Shown here: piece after piece, positions 53,550-61,911 of the stretch
Numbering within the stretch: position 1 is the first letter of the stretch
Layout of the letters: each line of letters opens with the position of its first letter
Origin: CAYFKJ01 sp964343605
Lineage (GTDB): Bacteria > Pseudomonadota > Alphaproteobacteria > UBA2966
DNA length: 64,000 bases
Assembly (NCBI GenBank): GCA_964343605.1
Contig: CAYFKJ010000002.1
Span: 558,001 to 622,000 of the forward strand
Reading direction: 5' to 3'
Program-made: the position numbers and the translations under genes
Notes under the pieces: generated by a model
The model's database searches: none
The model's input: only the letters and a program-made list of their open reading frames with translations
Told to the model about the DNA's origin: nothing

Positions 53550-53564
53550 GTATCCTGTATACAG
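53548..53564. promoter_or_regulatory. GntR-type operator between ridA and the GntR gene
   Basis: ATGTATCCTGTATACAG matches the perfect palindrome at 47788-47804 in 14 of 17 positions, with the right half best kept. It covers the ridA start codon and ends 22 bp before the GntR start, fitting autoregulation. Confidence 0.66.
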
Positions 53565-53586
53565 TAAGTTCGCAAAGAGGCAAAGC

Positions 53587-54240
53587 ATGAAGTTTAGACA
53601 GGCCCCGAACGTACAGCCCCGACTAGCCGTCGACGTTTACGACCAAATTCTGTCGGCCATCGTAAACGGCCAGATCAAGCCGGGCGAGCGCTTGATCCAG
53701 GAGCAGATCGCGGCGGAGATCAACGTCAGCCGCACGCCTGTGCGCGAGGCTTTGTTGCGCCTGGAACAGGAAGGGGTTCTGGTGCAGTCGGGCCGCAAGG
53801 GCTTTTCGATCCGCAACATTTCGGAAGACGAGGTCAGGGCCCTGTACGGCGCGCGCGAGGCGGTCGAAGGCTATGCCGCGTACCTGGTGTCCGCCGATGG
53901 GTCCGAGGAAAGACTGGCCGTGATCAAAGCCGCGGTGGATGCCGAATTGGCGAACGGCGAACGCACCCTGGAAGAAGAGTTCAACATCAACCGCAACATC
54001 CATCGGCTCATTGTCGAGCACACCGGCAACCCCGTGCTACTGGACATGTTCGACTATCTCTGGAACCGCGGTATCTCACTCTGGCTTTTCGCCGCCACCC
54101 AGACGGGTAAGGCGCAGCCCGAGCCCGATGCCCACCTCGATCTCTACAACGTCATTGCCGAAGGCACGCCAGAAGAGGCCCACACCGCCATGATCCAGCA
54201 CATCCGTGACGGTCTGGGCCTGCACTTCCCCGAAAACTAA
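53587..54240 (+). CDS. GntR-family transcriptional regulator (FCD type)
   Basis: A 217-residue regulator. The N-terminal winged helix reads LSAIVNGQIKPGERLIQEQI, then INVSRTPVREALLRLEQEGV, the classic GntR pattern. The C-terminal helical FCD domain (about 80-210) starts EVRALYGAREAVEGYAA and includes HRLIVEHTGNPVL, where His residues usually bind a metal and an acid ligand. The start is ATG 53587 with GAGG six bases upstream. It probably binds the TTGTATACTGTATACAA-like sites before the amine genes, the transporter and ridA. Confidence 0.93.
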   Translation: MKFRQAPNVQPRLAVDVYDQILSAIVNGQIKPGERLIQEQIAAEINVSRTPVREALLRLEQEGVLVQSGRKGFSIRNISEDEVRALYGAREAVEGYAAYLVSADGSEERLAVIKAAVDAELANGERTLEEEFNINRNIHRLIVEHTGNPVLLDMFDYLWNRGISLWLFAATQTGKAQPEPDAHLDLYNVIAEGTPEEAHTAMIQHIRDGLGLHFPEN

Positions 54241-54263
54241 GTGTTGTCAGCAAGTCCGCCTAA

Positions 54264-54734
54264 TCAGACATGATGGCTGAAGTCGGCGTGGCGCGAATCT
54301 CCCATTAGCTTCTGGAAATCCTCGCCGTTGACGTGGACGACGGTGTCGTGGTCGCCGCCCTCGAAGTAGACCTCCTTGAGGTGCGATAGCCGATCGTCCC
54401 AGACCGATTCCATGCCGTATGCCTTGCCGAGCGGCGGCACCGCGCCTGGATCGCAGTCGGGGAATATGTCTTCCAACTCCTCCTCATGCGCCAGTTCCAG
54501 ACGCCGGCCGAGGACATCGTACATTTCGCCCTGGGACAGTTTGCAGGTCGCCGGCATGACGGCCATCAGGTAGCCCTTGGCATCCTTCAACACGACAGCT
54601 TTGGCAAGCAGCTCGCCCGAAACGTGGGCGGATCTCGCCGTCGACAGGCTGTCGCCCGTGTGATCGTGGGTGATCACGTCGTACTCGACGCCGCAGGCCG
54701 CGAGGTGCTTCTCCACAGTTGCTGGAATAGTCAT
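54264..54734 (-). CDS. YbaK/aminoacyl-tRNA deacylase-like protein
   Basis: A 156-residue YbaK/ProX-fold protein from ATG 54734, preceded by AGGGAGA; a TTG six codons upstream is less likely. It begins VEKHLAACGVEYDVITHDH and contains LAKAVVLKDAKGYLMAVMP, with the lysine of the deacylase family, and AVPPLGKAYGM. Such proteins clear misacylated tRNAs. It converges on the GntR gene with 23 bp between stops. A broad editing role is likely; tRNA specificity is unknown. Confidence 0.87.
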   Translation of the reverse strand: MTIPATVEKHLAACGVEYDVITHDHTGDSLSTARSAHVSGELLAKAVVLKDAKGYLMAVMPATCKLSQGEMYDVLGRRLELAHEEELEDIFPDCDPGAVPPLGKAYGMESVWDDRLSHLKEVYFEGGDHDTVVHVNGEDFQKLMGDSRHADFSHHV

Positions 54735-54915
54735 GATGGTTCTCCCTGACAACGGGGCTGCGCGCCCGCGCGCACGGCCCGTGGCTTCGATAAATCAGCA
54801 CGCGAATCGTTATAGAAAAACCATCTCCATCATACCAACTGGAGCCCTTCGGCGGTAGTCCCGCAGCGGTCCAGCGGCAATGCGCCGCACCCGGGTTCGG
54901 TGGCGATAATACGGC

Positions 54916-56046
54916 TCAGGAAACGCCGGCGGCGGCGGCGCGGGTACGCTCCGACATACGGACGACGAAGGCCAGCGTGTCCTCGATGTGTTCCTGGTCG
55001 ATGCCCCGGGTGATGAAGACAATGCGCGTGCGCCGGTCGTCGCCCGGCCAGTGTTCAAGCCAGTCCAGTGAATGGAAGATCTGCTGCGCGCCCTGAATGA
55101 CGGCCGGGCTGTCGGGTCGTTCCTCGATATTGACGATGCCCTTGACCCTGAGAAGGTCGGGGCCGGCCTCCCGCGTCAAGCCGTCGAGGAACAGGCGCAG
55201 GGTATCGATGGAGAGCGGTTCCTCTCGGACGATGCAGAACGACCGGATCAGGGGATCGTGGTTGTGATCTTCGCCCGGTTCGTGACCCTGGGCGGCATAG
55301 TAGGCACGGGCCTCCTCGACGGTTTTGGCGGTCGTTCCGGATGTCGCAACAGCAGCGCCTGGCAGGTCCCTGTAAATCTCGGGATCCAACGCCGCCGCAT
55401 CCAGGGCGTTGTTCTCGGGGTCGAGCATGCCGCCCGCGAAGATCTGGCCGGGATCCAGGGTCTTGGGTGATTGCGCGAGGATCGGGGCGGCCGGATTGAG
55501 CGTGCGCAGCCTGTCCTCGATGGCGGCGACGTGGCTATCACGATCGACGCCTTCAACGAGGTCGGTCTTGGTCAGGATGATGCGGTCGGCGACGGCGACC
55601 TGTTTGACGGATTCGGGGAAGCGATCGAGGGTTTCGCCGCCGCTCACCGAATCCACTGTCGTGACGATGCCGTCGAGCTGGTAGGCCGTGCTCACCATCG
55701 GATCGGTCAGGATGATCTGCAGCACCGGGCCGGGATCGGCAATGCCCGTGGTTTCGATCACCACGCGGTCGAACCACGGTACTTTGCCGCCCTTTCGTTG
55801 CAGGTAGAGGTCGCGGAAGGTGTCGATCAGGTCGCCCTTAACCGTGCAGCAGAGGCAGCCGTTCTCCAACTGCACGATGGTTTCGTCGCTGCGCTCGACG
55901 AGATCGTAGTCGATGCCGATCTCGCCGAACTCGTTGACCACAACCGCCGCCTTGGTCATATCGGGGTGCTTCAAGAGAGCGTTCAGCAGCGTGGTCTTGC
56001 CGCTGCCCAAGAACCCCGTGACGATGGTGACCGAAATGCGTGACAT
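54916..56046 (-). CDS. CobW/COG0523 family GTPase (metallochaperone-like)
   Basis: A 376-residue G3E GTPase. The P-loop GFLGSGKT is at 11-18 and the metal-binding CxCC is C64, C66, C67 (ENGCLCCTVKGDL). ETTGIADPGPV and ILTKTDLV are further GTPase motifs, and a CobW C-terminal domain starts near residue 260. A His-rich stretch (GHEPGEDHNHD) near 255 could bind metal. Family members deliver Zn, Co or Fe to target enzymes. Being upstream in the direction of no enzyme but 18 bp after the creatinase-fold gene, it may metallate that or another enzyme of the cluster. Confidence 0.88.
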   Translation of the reverse strand: MSRISVTIVTGFLGSGKTTLLNALLKHPDMTKAAVVVNEFGEIGIDYDLVERSDETIVQLENGCLCCTVKGDLIDTFRDLYLQRKGGKVPWFDRVVIETTGIADPGPVLQIILTDPMVSTAYQLDGIVTTVDSVSGGETLDRFPESVKQVAVADRIILTKTDLVEGVDRDSHVAAIEDRLRTLNPAAPILAQSPKTLDPGQIFAGGMLDPENNALDAAALDPEIYRDLPGAAVATSGTTAKTVEEARAYYAAQGHEPGEDHNHDPLIRSFCIVREEPLSIDTLRLFLDGLTREAGPDLLRVKGIVNIEERPDSPAVIQGAQQIFHSLDWLEHWPGDDRRTRIVFITRGIDQEHIEDTLAFVVRMSERTRAAAAGVS

Positions 56047-56064
56047 CTGCCTGGCCTTGTTCCC

Positions 56065-57318
56065 TTACATGACCTCGCAGCCGGGCAGACCGCAGGAGAT
56101 CAGATGGTCGCTCGGGTAGTTGGTGATGATCTCGCAGCCGTCGGCGGTGACCACCACTTCCTCTTCAATGCGGGCCGCGCCCGAGCCGTCCTCGGCGCCT
56201 TTCCAGCATTCGACGGCGAAGACCATGCCTTCCTTTAGTACGGTGTTCTGGCCGGTGTAGCGCCGCGAAATGATCGGCCGCTCCCACAGGCTCAAACCGA
56301 TGCCGTGGCCGAATTGGAGCAGAAAGGCCTCGTCCTCATTGGCGTAGCCGAATTCCTCGGCCTTGGGCCAAACGTTGGCGATGTCGTCGACCGTGACGCC
56401 CGGCTTGATGGCGTCGATGGCGGCGCTGACCCACTTGGAACACTGCTCGTAGGCTTCCAGCTGCGCTTCGTTGGGGACGCCGCAGATGAAGGTGCGGTAA
56501 TAGCACGTCCGGTAGCCGTTGAAGGAGTGCATGATGTCGAGGAAGATCATGTCGCCCGGCTGAATGATACGGTCGGAGAAAGTGTGGGAGTGCGGGGCGC
56601 CGCGCGGCCCCGCCACGGAGTTGACGCACTCAACGCGCTCCGAGCCAAGCTGGTAGAGCCGTTCGTGGGCGATGGCGACGAGGTCGCTTTCGCGCGCGCC
56701 GGGCCGGATCGCCTTGGCGATGTCGACATAGGTGGCATCGACCATGGCGGCAGCCTGCTTCAGGAGCTCGATCTCCTCCGGCGTCTTGCATTCCCGGGCG
56801 TTGAGCAAGGCCTGCTGGCCGTCGACGACCTCGATGCCCTGGGCCTCCAGCGCCCGCAGCATGGGCAGTTCCATGAGGTCGATGCCGATGGGTTTGTCGG
56901 CGATACCCAATTCGTCGAGCTTGGCTTTGATTTGCTTCGCGAAATCGTCCTGGATACCGTGCACCGGTGGCAAGGCGCCCTGGAGGGTGCTGATCGGGGC
57001 GGCGACGCGGTCTTCCAGCCAGGGTGAACTCTTGCGCTTGGCCGGCGGTGCGGGATCCCAGAGGTAGGGTTCGCCTTCGGCCGGGCAAAGGGCATAGCGG
57101 TCGAACTTGTCGCGGCCCCACTCGCCGATGTGCGTGCCCGTGATGTAGCGGATGTTGTCGTAGGTAAAGGCCAAAGTGGCGCCCAGCCCCGCCTCGGCGG
57201 TTGCTTCGCGGGCCTTGGCGGCGCGGTCGCGGTTGAGCTTCTGGAAGTCGATGCCGGCTTCCCAATCCTTACCCATCGTGCCCCAGGTCGCGGTCGAATG
57301 CGGACGGTTGTATTTCAT
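56065..57318 (-). CDS. M24/creatinase-fold hydrolase, non-canonical metal site
   Basis: A 417-residue pita-bread-fold protein. The N-terminal creatinase domain is followed by the catalytic domain from about residue 180. Of the five M24 metal ligands, D261 (FLDIMH), H338 (GHGIGLSLWERP), E370 and E385/386 are visible. The second Asp is replaced by C272 (YRTCYYRTF). The enzyme may therefore be a metal-independent creatinase-like hydrolase, use a Cys ligand, or be a DddP/DoeA-like lyase or hydrolase rather than a peptidase. It heads toward the CobW gene, 18 bp away. Confidence 0.85.
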   Translation of the reverse strand: MKYNRPHSTATWGTMGKDWEAGIDFQKLNRDRAAKAREATAEAGLGATLAFTYDNIRYITGTHIGEWGRDKFDRYALCPAEGEPYLWDPAPPAKRKSSPWLEDRVAAPISTLQGALPPVHGIQDDFAKQIKAKLDELGIADKPIGIDLMELPMLRALEAQGIEVVDGQQALLNARECKTPEEIELLKQAAAMVDATYVDIAKAIRPGARESDLVAIAHERLYQLGSERVECVNSVAGPRGAPHSHTFSDRIIQPGDMIFLDIMHSFNGYRTCYYRTFICGVPNEAQLEAYEQCSKWVSAAIDAIKPGVTVDDIANVWPKAEEFGYANEDEAFLLQFGHGIGLSLWERPIISRRYTGQNTVLKEGMVFAVECWKGAEDGSGAARIEEEVVVTADGCEIITNYPSDHLISCGLPGCEVM

Positions 57319-57353
57319 GGTTCAATCCTTCCGAAATTTCTTAACTACTGGCC

Positions 57354-57701
57354 CTATCCGTCGAGCCTGGGCACGACCAGATGAAAAAGCTTGGTGGTTC
57401 CGTCACCCGCCTGGGCGATGCTGGCGAACTCGCTGGGCTCGAGATAGATGCCGGCGCCGCTGCCCACGTCGTAGTCCGTATCGTCGAGTGTAATCACGCC
57501 GTCGCCTTCCATCACGTAAACCAACTGATAGGTGTCTTCCCTGGCGGCGATGTCGAAGTGTTGGCCGCTTTCCAGCCAGCGCAGCATGCCGACGACATTG
57601 TCAGCGTCGCACAAGTCCTTATTGACGATTTCGGCGTATTGGCCCTGCATGTCCTCCGCCGAAACCCGCTCGCATTTGGTCGTATCCACGAATACCGTCA
57701 T
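57354..57701 (-). CDS. Small cupin-like protein
   Basis: A 115-residue single-domain protein with a cupin-like pattern. YQLVYVMEGDGVITLDDTDY is the central turn region and GAGIYLEPSEFASI the second strand pair. The usual GxxxxHxH metal histidines of motif 1 are not evident (HFDIAAREDTYQ), so metal binding is doubtful. It lies 23 bp after the second cupin gene and 35 bp before the creatinase-fold gene, on the same strand. The function is unknown. Confidence 0.75.
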   Translation of the reverse strand: MTVFVDTTKCERVSAEDMQGQYAEIVNKDLCDADNVVGMLRWLESGQHFDIAAREDTYQLVYVMEGDGVITLDDTDYDVGSGAGIYLEPSEFASIAQAGDGTTKLFHLVVPRLDG

Positions 57702-57724
57702 TGTTCAAACTCCTCTGATCCGCC

Positions 57725-58138
57725 CTAACTCTGAACCCAGACGCTGCCGTCGACGCGGTTCCACAAAAGATCATCCTCGGTGCCGTCGAGAATGGTCGTC
57801 TTGAAACGGTTGGGAGCCTGGAACTCGAAATAGAAAAGCGGCTCGGTGGCGCTCAGGCGATGCCGCGCCTCGGGCGGGAAGAAGATGAGATCACCCGCCT
57901 TGACGGGGCGCACGCCTTCTTCGGTTTCCACCGTGCCGGCGCCGGTGATGATGAAGTAAAAATGTTCGCAATCCTCGTGGTAGTGATAGGGCGAGGCGGC
58001 GTCGTGCTTGTAGTACATGATGCCGCACAGCATGTCGTCCATGTCCGAGAGTTCCTTGTTGGCGAAGAACACCCGCTCCCGTCCCGGCACCGCCGAAACC
58101 AGCCTTGGCAAATCGTCCTGATGAAAAATGTAGGCCAT
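57725..58138 (-). CDS. Cupin-domain protein
   Basis: A 137-residue cupin. Motif 1 is PYHYHEDCEHFYFIITGAG with the H-x-H and E ligands. Motif 2 is GDLIFFPPEARHRL with its conserved Pro and final His, so a metal site is complete. The ATG at 58138 has AAGGAG upstream; an in-frame start 18 codons earlier lacks one. It could be a small dioxygenase, isomerase or lyase acting on a ring or diketone. The neighbouring VOC gene encodes a second small metalloenzyme fold. Confidence 0.85.
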   Translation of the reverse strand: MAYIFHQDDLPRLVSAVPGRERVFFANKELSDMDDMLCGIMYYKHDAASPYHYHEDCEHFYFIITGAGTVETEEGVRPVKAGDLIFFPPEARHRLSATEPLFYFEFQAPNRFKTTILDGTEDDLLWNRVDGSVWVQS

Positions 58139-58155
58139 TAAATAATCTCCTTGGT

Positions 58156-58713
58156 TCAATAATCGTTCGTCGCCGGATCGGCCGGATGCCAAAGCCGCCG
58201 GTCGGTTTCCTTTTCGTAGCCCTTGCCGTCGGGATAGCTCACCAGCTCGAACTGCAAGCCCCAGGGGCTGAGAAAGTAAATCCAGGTCTGGCCGGCGCTG
58301 GGCCCTTCGCTGCGGACGATGGGTTCGCCCAGGATGCGGACGTTCTTTGACCTGAGGTAGTCGAGCGCGGCGTCCATGTCGTCGACGTAGAAGGCCAGGT
58401 GGTGGCCGCCGATATCGCTGTTCTTCGGCGGCGCCCAGTTCTGGTCCGGCGCGTCATACTCGAAAAGCTCGAAGTTGGAGCCGTTGCCGCAGCGCAGGAA
58501 TTGCAGCTTCTTCATGACGGTGCGGGGATGGACGTTCAGCTGTTCCTTCATCCAGTCATTGTCGAACTTGAAGGGGCCGAGCTGGTAGAAGGGCTCGCAG
58601 CCGAGCACGTCGACGAAGAAAGCGACGGCCTCATCCAGGTTGGGCACCGTGATGCCGATGTGATCCGTGCCGCGCAGACCGGGGAGACCGCCGTTGTTGT
58701 CACCGTTCGTCAT
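58156..58713 (-). CDS. VOC-family (glyoxalase/dioxygenase-fold) protein
   Basis: A 185-residue vicinal-oxygen-chelate protein with two babbab modules. TDHIGITVPNLDEAVAFFVDV at the N-terminus has the first metal His, GGHHLAFYVDDMDAALDYL the second, and WIYFLSPWGLQFELVSYP the Glu. This set fits a lactoylglutathione-lyase or ring-cleavage-like enzyme. It overlaps the upstream E1 dehydrogenase gene by 4 bp and precedes the cupin gene by 17 bp, so it belongs to the same operon. Confidence 0.88.
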   Translation of the reverse strand: MTNGDNNGGLPGLRGTDHIGITVPNLDEAVAFFVDVLGCEPFYQLGPFKFDNDWMKEQLNVHPRTVMKKLQFLRCGNGSNFELFEYDAPDQNWAPPKNSDIGGHHLAFYVDDMDAALDYLRSKNVRILGEPIVRSEGPSAGQTWIYFLSPWGLQFELVSYPDGKGYEKETDRRLWHPADPATNDY

Positions 58714-60905
58714 TCCGCCGCCCTCACGCCCAGACCCATGTCGTCCATGATTTCGAGGTAGCCCGCGCGGATCTCTTCCGTGCCGGCGAAGGCGCGCCGT
58801 TCCAACACCTTGGAAACGCTGGGAGACGCCTCGCCGCCATGGATGCGCTTAACGGGCTGGTCGAGATAGTCGAAGAACCGGCGCTGCAATTCGTCCGTCA
58901 GCATGGCGCCGTAGGATCCCGTCAGCGGTCCCTGTTCCAGCACCACGACGTTGTTCGTCTTCATCACGCTTTGGCCGATGGTGTCCCAGTCGATGCCGTT
59001 GCGGTCGAGGGAGCGGAGATCGATCACCTCGGCGCCGAGACCCATTTCGTCTGCCACATCGACGGCTTTTTGGGTCATCGAGAGGTAGGTGAGAACCGTG
59101 AAGGTTTCGCCCGGCCGCACGACCTTGGCCTTGCCCAGCGGGATGTAATAATCAAGATCGTCGACTGGGCCGGGGCCATCGGAGGCGTAGAGTTCTACAT
59201 GCTCCATGACCAGAACGGGGTCCTCGCAAAGGAGCGCACTGTTCATCAACCCGACGTAATCGAACGGCGTCGAGGGCGCGACGATGCGCCAGCCGGGCCA
59301 CTGGGCGAAGAGGCCAGCCGGATCCATGGAATGCTGCGAGCCGTAGCCCGTGCCGATCGCCACTTTGGTGCGCAGCACCAGCGGCATCGGTGCTTCGCCG
59401 CCGAACATGAACCGCGACTTGGCAATCTGGTTGAATAGTTGATCGGCGGCGACCAGTGAAAAATCCGGATACATCAGCTCGACCACGGGACGATAGGTGC
59501 CCTCCATGGCGACGCCGCCGGCCAGGCCGCTGAAACCCTGTTCGGCGATGGGTGTGGGAATGATGCGGTCGGGGAAACGATCGTAAAGGCCGCGGGTGGC
59601 GCCGTTGGTGCCGCCTTTGAGGCGGTGGATGTCCTCGCCCAGGCAGAAGATGCGCTCATCCTGCTCCATACGCCGGCCCATTACGCCGGACACCAGGTCG
59701 ATGTATTTGACCTCGGTTGTCTCGCCCGAGAAGGTCTCCAATTCCTCGTAACGCACGCCGTCAAATTCGGAGAGATCGCCGCGTTGACCCTCGTCACAGA
59801 AGTCGGCCTCGGGCCACAGCCCGGCGACGATCTTGCGCCGGTTGCCGTCGGGCTCCGTGAGGGCGCCGGAGATGGCCTGCATGGCGTCCTTGGCCTTTCG
59901 GGCCAGTTCCGCGTCGCCGTCTTCGCTCAACCATTTGCGCTTGATCAGCTCGTCGGCCATTTGGCGTAGCGGGTCGCGCTCGCGCCATTGGGCTTCCTCG
60001 TCCTTGTCGCGGTAGCCGAAATTGCTGCCCAAAAGACCGCCGCCGTGGTGGTAGAAGCGATAGAGCACGGCCTCGATGATCACCGGGCCCTTGCCGCCAC
60101 GCATGATTTCTAGCGCTTTTTCGACGGCGACCCGGACCGCCACCGGGTTCATGCCGTCGACTCGATAAGACGGGATGGCATAGGCCTGGCCGCGCGAGGA
60201 AAGCCTGGTTTCGCGAGTTTCCTCTTCCAGGCGGGTGGAGACGGCGTAGCCGTTGTTCTCGATGAAGAAGCAGATGGGCAGGTCCCAAAGCGCCGCCAGG
60301 TTCATGGACTCCGGTACTGCGCCGATGTTGGTGGCGCCGTCGCCAAAGAAAGAAAACACCACGTCGCCGTTGCCCTGGCGCTTCTTGGCCCAGGCAACGC
60401 CGTTGGCCAGCGGCACGCCGCCGCCGACGATGGCATTGGTGCCCAGCGCCCCGGCCTCGGCCCAGCGCAGGTGCATGGAGCCACCGCGCCCCTTGCAGAA
60501 GCCGTCGGCCAATCCGAGGATTTCGGAAAGCGTGCGGTGGAGCAAGCGTTGTACGGGCGCCGGGATGTCGCCCGTCACCGGATCGCCGCCCTCGGTGTCG
60601 ACGAAGTTCAAGGCCTTGGCGAGGAACTGGTGGTGACCGCGGTGTGAGCCGGTGATCTGGTCGCCGGCGCGCAGGGGCGCCATGGCGCCGACGGCGCCGC
60701 CGTCCTGGCCGACGCTGACGTGGGCCGGCCCGTGCACCAGGCCGTCGCCGTCGAACTCCAGCACCGTCTCCTCGAAGGCGCGGACGATATGGAGGTGATT
60801 GTGCATTTGAAGAGCATCGTCCTTGCCCAACTTGTCCCAGTCCGCCGGGGTGGCGCGGATTTCCTGCCACGGCGCGTCCGGCTTCAGGTTGATGGTCTTG
60901 CTCAT
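58710..60905 (-). CDS. Fused alpha-beta E1 component, thiamine-diphosphate 2-oxoacid/diketone dehydrogenase type
   Basis: A 731-residue protein that joins E1-alpha (about 25-365) and E1-beta (about 400-725). The ThDP motif FFGDGATNIGAVPESMNL and IENNGYAVST are in the alpha half. The beta half has IFCLGEDIH and PIAEQGFSGLAGGVAMEG, and ends with the transketolase C-terminal domain. Fusions like this occur for pyruvate, branched-chain, acetoin-type and related dehydrogenases. No E2 or E3 gene is near, so the acceptor is unknown; it may act on a 1,3- or 1,2-dicarbonyl product of the local pathway. Its start is 20 bp after the upstream dehydrogenase gene. Confidence 0.88.
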   Translation of the reverse strand: MSKTINLKPDAPWQEIRATPADWDKLGKDDALQMHNHLHIVRAFEETVLEFDGDGLVHGPAHVSVGQDGGAVGAMAPLRAGDQITGSHRGHHQFLAKALNFVDTEGGDPVTGDIPAPVQRLLHRTLSEILGLADGFCKGRGGSMHLRWAEAGALGTNAIVGGGVPLANGVAWAKKRQGNGDVVFSFFGDGATNIGAVPESMNLAALWDLPICFFIENNGYAVSTRLEEETRETRLSSRGQAYAIPSYRVDGMNPVAVRVAVEKALEIMRGGKGPVIIEAVLYRFYHHGGGLLGSNFGYRDKDEEAQWRERDPLRQMADELIKRKWLSEDGDAELARKAKDAMQAISGALTEPDGNRRKIVAGLWPEADFCDEGQRGDLSEFDGVRYEELETFSGETTEVKYIDLVSGVMGRRMEQDERIFCLGEDIHRLKGGTNGATRGLYDRFPDRIIPTPIAEQGFSGLAGGVAMEGTYRPVVELMYPDFSLVAADQLFNQIAKSRFMFGGEAPMPLVLRTKVAIGTGYGSQHSMDPAGLFAQWPGWRIVAPSTPFDYVGLMNSALLCEDPVLVMEHVELYASDGPGPVDDLDYYIPLGKAKVVRPGETFTVLTYLSMTQKAVDVADEMGLGAEVIDLRSLDRNGIDWDTIGQSVMKTNNVVVLEQGPLTGSYGAMLTDELQRRFFDYLDQPVKRIHGGEASPSVSKVLERRAFAGTEEIRAGYLEIMDDMGLGVRAAE

Positions 60906-60925
60906 GGCGTGCCCTTTCAGGGGTC

Positions 60926-61864
60926 CTAGAGATCGGTGCCGACGTCGACGTTTTCCGGCTTCAGTTCGAGCCCGGCGGATTTGGCTTCAAGTTCCAAGAG
61001 CGCCGCAAAATCGCAATCGGTGTAGCCGTTGCCCATGAGGGTCTGGATGATCTCGCGCACGTGGGCGGCGACGGGCAGCGGTACCTCCAACTCCCGGGCC
61101 GAGGCCAGCGCCAGATCCAGGTCCTTGCGCAGGAGGGCCGGCGTGAAGGTCGGTGTGTAATCGAGGTTGACCAGCGCCGGGGTCTTGTAGCGGCTGAAGC
61201 GGGAGCCCATGACGCTCTTGTTGATGAAGTCGAGCATGGCGTGGCGCGGCACGCCGCCTTTCTCGCCAAGCACGGTGATTTCAGCCAGCGCCTGCGCCAC
61301 CACGGCGAGCAGCACGTTGTGGCAGATCTTGACGGTGCGCGCGAGTTCGCCTTCGCCGACGTAAGTCACGCCTTCGGCCAGGGCTTCGAGGTAGGGCAGG
61401 GCGGCCTGGAAAGCGCCGCGCTCACCCGACGCCACGATGCTCAGCTTGCCCGACGCAACGACGGCTGCGTTGCCGCTGACGGGAGCGTCGATCATCGAAA
61501 CGCCCTTGGCGGCGGCGGCGGTGCGCACCTGGGCCGAGGCTTCGGTGGAGATCGTCGTGAAGTCGATCAGTTGGTCCGGTAATTTGCCGTCGGCCGAGAG
61601 CAGACCATCCTCGCCTGTGATGACATCGATAAACGATTCGGGTCCTGAAACGACGGAAAAAACGATGTCGCAGCCGGCCAGTTCGGTGGCGGACCCGACG
61701 AGGGTAGCGCCTTGCCCGGTCAGCGGTTCGGCCTTGCTGAGGGTCCGGTTGTAGACCGTGAGCTCGACGCCGGCGCCCAGCAGGCGCTCGGCCATGGCGA
61801 AGCCCATGCGGCCGGTCCCGATCCAGCCGATCTTGCGGTTGTTAAGCGTTTCTCTAGCCGACAT
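60926..61864 (-). CDS. 3-hydroxyisobutyrate dehydrogenase-family NAD(P) oxidoreductase
   Basis: A 312-residue beta-hydroxyacid dehydrogenase. The Rossmann motif is IGWIGTGRMGFAMAERLL, the substrate-binding stretch is MIDAPVSGNAAVVASGKLSI, and the catalytic lysine lies in GELARTVKICHNVLL, where the family has GxGxxxKxxxN. The C-terminal dimer domain has FINKSVMGSRFSRYK and LLRKDLDLAL. It may reduce a semialdehyde or oxidise a 3-hydroxyacid. It is 47 bp after the molybdoenzyme beta-subunit gene on the same strand. Confidence 0.9.
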   Translation of the reverse strand: MSARETLNNRKIGWIGTGRMGFAMAERLLGAGVELTVYNRTLSKAEPLTGQGATLVGSATELAGCDIVFSVVSGPESFIDVITGEDGLLSADGKLPDQLIDFTTISTEASAQVRTAAAAKGVSMIDAPVSGNAAVVASGKLSIVASGERGAFQAALPYLEALAEGVTYVGEGELARTVKICHNVLLAVVAQALAEITVLGEKGGVPRHAMLDFINKSVMGSRFSRYKTPALVNLDYTPTFTPALLRKDLDLALASARELEVPLPVAAHVREIIQTLMGNGYTDCDFAALLELEAKSAGLELKPENVDVGTDL

Positions 61865-61911
61865 ATTTCCTCCCCAGCAAATGCGCCGGTACGCCCCCCT
61901 TTATGCGGGTG

